Source of the DNA: Candidatus Hydrogenedentota bacterium
GTDB lineage: Bacteria; Hydrogenedentota; Hydrogenedentia; Hydrogenedentales; CAITNO01
Direction: 5' to 3'
Length of the DNA: 16,920 nucleotides
Assembly (NCBI GenBank): GCA_007118765.1
Contig: SKQZ01000305.1
Coordinates: forward strand, 1-16,920
Below the pieces are notes generated by a model. The model was given only the letters and a program-made list of their open reading frames with translations. It did not search any database and was not told the origin of the DNA. The stretch's first letter is position 1, and every line of letters starts with the position of its first letter. This document shows positions 15,970 to 16,920 of this stretch, piece by piece. The position numbers were made by a program, and so were the translations under genes.

Positions 15970-16010
15970 GTTATGTGATAAACAAAAGCCCGTCAAATGT
16001 CTTCTTTGAC
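15970..16010 (-). promoter_or_regulatory. Hairpin and possible internal promoter between hrcA and grpE
   Basis: Directly after the hrcA stop the minus strand carries the 6-base inverted repeat GTCAAA/TTTGAC with a seven-base loop (15992-16010), followed by GGGCTTTTGTTT. The same stretch offers TTGACG (15991-15996) and CATAAC (15970-15975) at 15-base spacing as a possible internal promoter for grpE. Either reading is weak: the stem is AT-rich and the promoter spacing is short. Confidence 0.25.
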
Positions 16011-16920
16011 TTACTTGCTCCACGTCGTCAAGAAACGACCGACAATATCCGCCGTATACTGCACCAGCGCGGTCAGACGGGAATAGGGCATGCGTTGCGG
16101 CCCAAGCACGCCTATCAGTCCGGCAGGTTTGCCGTCAACCGCGTAGGACGATGCCACAACACCGATTCCGTCTATGCCAAGATTATCGCCCTGGCTGCTG
16201 ATAAACACCGCACGGCCTTCGCCCTCCGCCACGGCTTTGCGCAATAGCGTAATGAGCCGGTCATGTTCTTCGAGCAGCCCAAACACTTCGCGTGCCTGTT
16301 CCACACGCTGGAACTCCGGCTGCTCGAACAACTGCACCGCGCCCTCAAGAAACAAACGGTTCTCGCGCCGCTGCGGCATCAAGTCCAGCGCCTCCAAGGC
16401 GCTTTGCGCCAAACTGCGTTGTTCACCCAACACATCGCCCAGACGCTGGCGCATGGCATCGGCAAGGCTGCCCACTTCAAGCCCCATAAAATGCTGGTTC
16501 AGAAAGATATTCAACTTTTCCACCTGGCGCTTTTCTATGGGGGCGCCCATGTGCGAAATCATTGAACGCACGCCACCATAGTTATCCACCATAAGAATCG
16601 CCAGCCGGTTCTCGCCAACGGGCACCAGCTCAAACCGCTGCACCCGCGTTTGACTGGTATCGGGCGCTTCGGCGATGCCTGCCTGATGCGAGGCCAAGGC
16701 CAGCAAATGACTGGTGTGGCGCAGTAATCCGTCCACATCATCCAACTTGCTCTCAAACTCGCGCTCAATACGCCTGCGCTCGCTGAGGGTCAGCGCCTGC
16801 ACACGCATCAGATGGCTTACATAATAGCGATACCCTTGGTCTGTCGGTACGCGACCTGAACTGGTATGCACCTGCTGCGAATAGCCCATCTCTTCCAAGT
16901 CGGCCATAACATTGCGCACC
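16011..16920 (-). CDS. hrcA: Heat-inducible transcription repressor HrcA, missing its N-terminus (cut by window end)
   Basis: HrcA represses heat-shock genes by binding CIRCE elements and depends on GroEL for activity. About 302 residues are visible and the frame is still open at the window edge, so roughly 35-40 N-terminal residues of the winged helix are missing. The visible part begins in the conserved VRNVMADLEEMG...HTSSGRVPTDQGYRYYV region, followed by the HrcA core with RFELVPVGENRLAILMVDNYGGV and the C-terminal VDGKPAGLIGVLGPQRMPYSRLTALVQYTA segment. It is the first visible gene of the hrcA-grpE-dnaK-dnaJ operon. No CIRCE element (TTAGCACTC-N9-GAGTGCTAA) was found in the window; it would be expected upstream of hrcA, beyond the right edge. 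Confidence 0.95.
   Translation of the reverse strand, partial: VRNVMADLEEMGYSQQVHTSSGRVPTDQGYRYYVSHLMRVQALTLSERRRIEREFESKLDDVDGLLRHTSHLLALASHQAGIAEAPDTSQTRVQRFELVPVGENRLAILMVDNYGGVRSMISHMGAPIEKRQVEKLNIFLNQHFMGLEVGSLADAMRQRLGDVLGEQRSLAQSALEALDLMPQRRENRLFLEGAVQLFEQPEFQRVEQAREVFGLLEEHDRLITLLRKAVAEGEGRAVFISSQGDNLGIDGIGVVASSYAVDGKPAGLIGVLGPQRMPYSRLTALVQYTADIVGRFLTTWSK

Noticed and set aside
11971..16920. CIRCE operator within the heat-shock operon
   Set aside because: No TTAGCACTC-N9-GAGTGCTAA or near match was seen in any gap; it is expected upstream of hrcA, outside the window.
1..16920. Defence island, CRISPR array, prophage, insertion sequence, tRNA or rRNA
   Set aside because: No regular direct repeats, transposase, integrase, nuclease or RNA-gene pattern was recognised; the gene content is transport, chaperone, metabolism and sensing.

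Overview
The window looks like a chromosomal housekeeping and accessory stretch from a Gram-negative, free-living bacterium of moderate-to-high GC. Two RND efflux pumps imply an outer membrane. The prepilin-like protein at 5903-6835 (GFTLIE leader, ITDINNP region, C-terminal H-X10-DG motif) belongs to a DUF1559-type family that is hugely expanded in Planctomycetes, Lentisphaerae and Hydrogenedentota-like lineages, so I infer that broad neighbourhood. This is inference from one family; no rRNA or other phylogenetic marker was compared.

Layout. (1) 1-3387, plus strand: the tail of one RND transporter overlaps by ATGA with a complete second one, a tandem efflux pair whose adaptor genes presumably lie upstream. 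(2) 3442-5593, minus strand: an ArsR-type regulator followed by an ABC ATPase and an ABC-2 permease, a small self-regulated export cassette converging on the RND operon. (3) 5594-5902 is a 309-base divergent intergenic region with a candidate arsR promoter and operator and a candidate promoter for the prepilin-like gene; nothing else was recognised there. (4) 5903-7842, plus strand: the prepilin-like protein, then a CobW-family GTPase with an altered cysteine motif. (5) 7872-11666, minus strand: glycerol kinase downstream of a soluble five-PAS protein that has no output domain. (6) 11667-11970 is a 304-base intergenic region with a probable dnaJ terminator and an extended -10 promoter for the PAS gene; no small gene was seen. 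(7) 11971-16920, minus strand: the classical heat-shock operon hrcA (5' end cut by the window)-grpE-dnaK-dnaJ.

How the genes work together. HrcA should repress the hrcA-grpE-dnaK-dnaJ transcript, and DnaJ (co-chaperone), GrpE (nucleotide exchange) and DnaK (Hsp70) form one folding machine. The ArsR protein probably controls the adjacent ABC exporter. The PAS protein lies upstream of glpK on the same strand, but a 156-base gap with its own candidate promoter makes a functional link uncertain. No tRNA, rRNA, CRISPR array, insertion sequence or phage gene was recognised. Most of the window is conventional. The most unusual items are the output-less PAS array, the CobW variant, the glycerol kinase lacking known allosteric sites and the stem-loop between dnaK and dnaJ.
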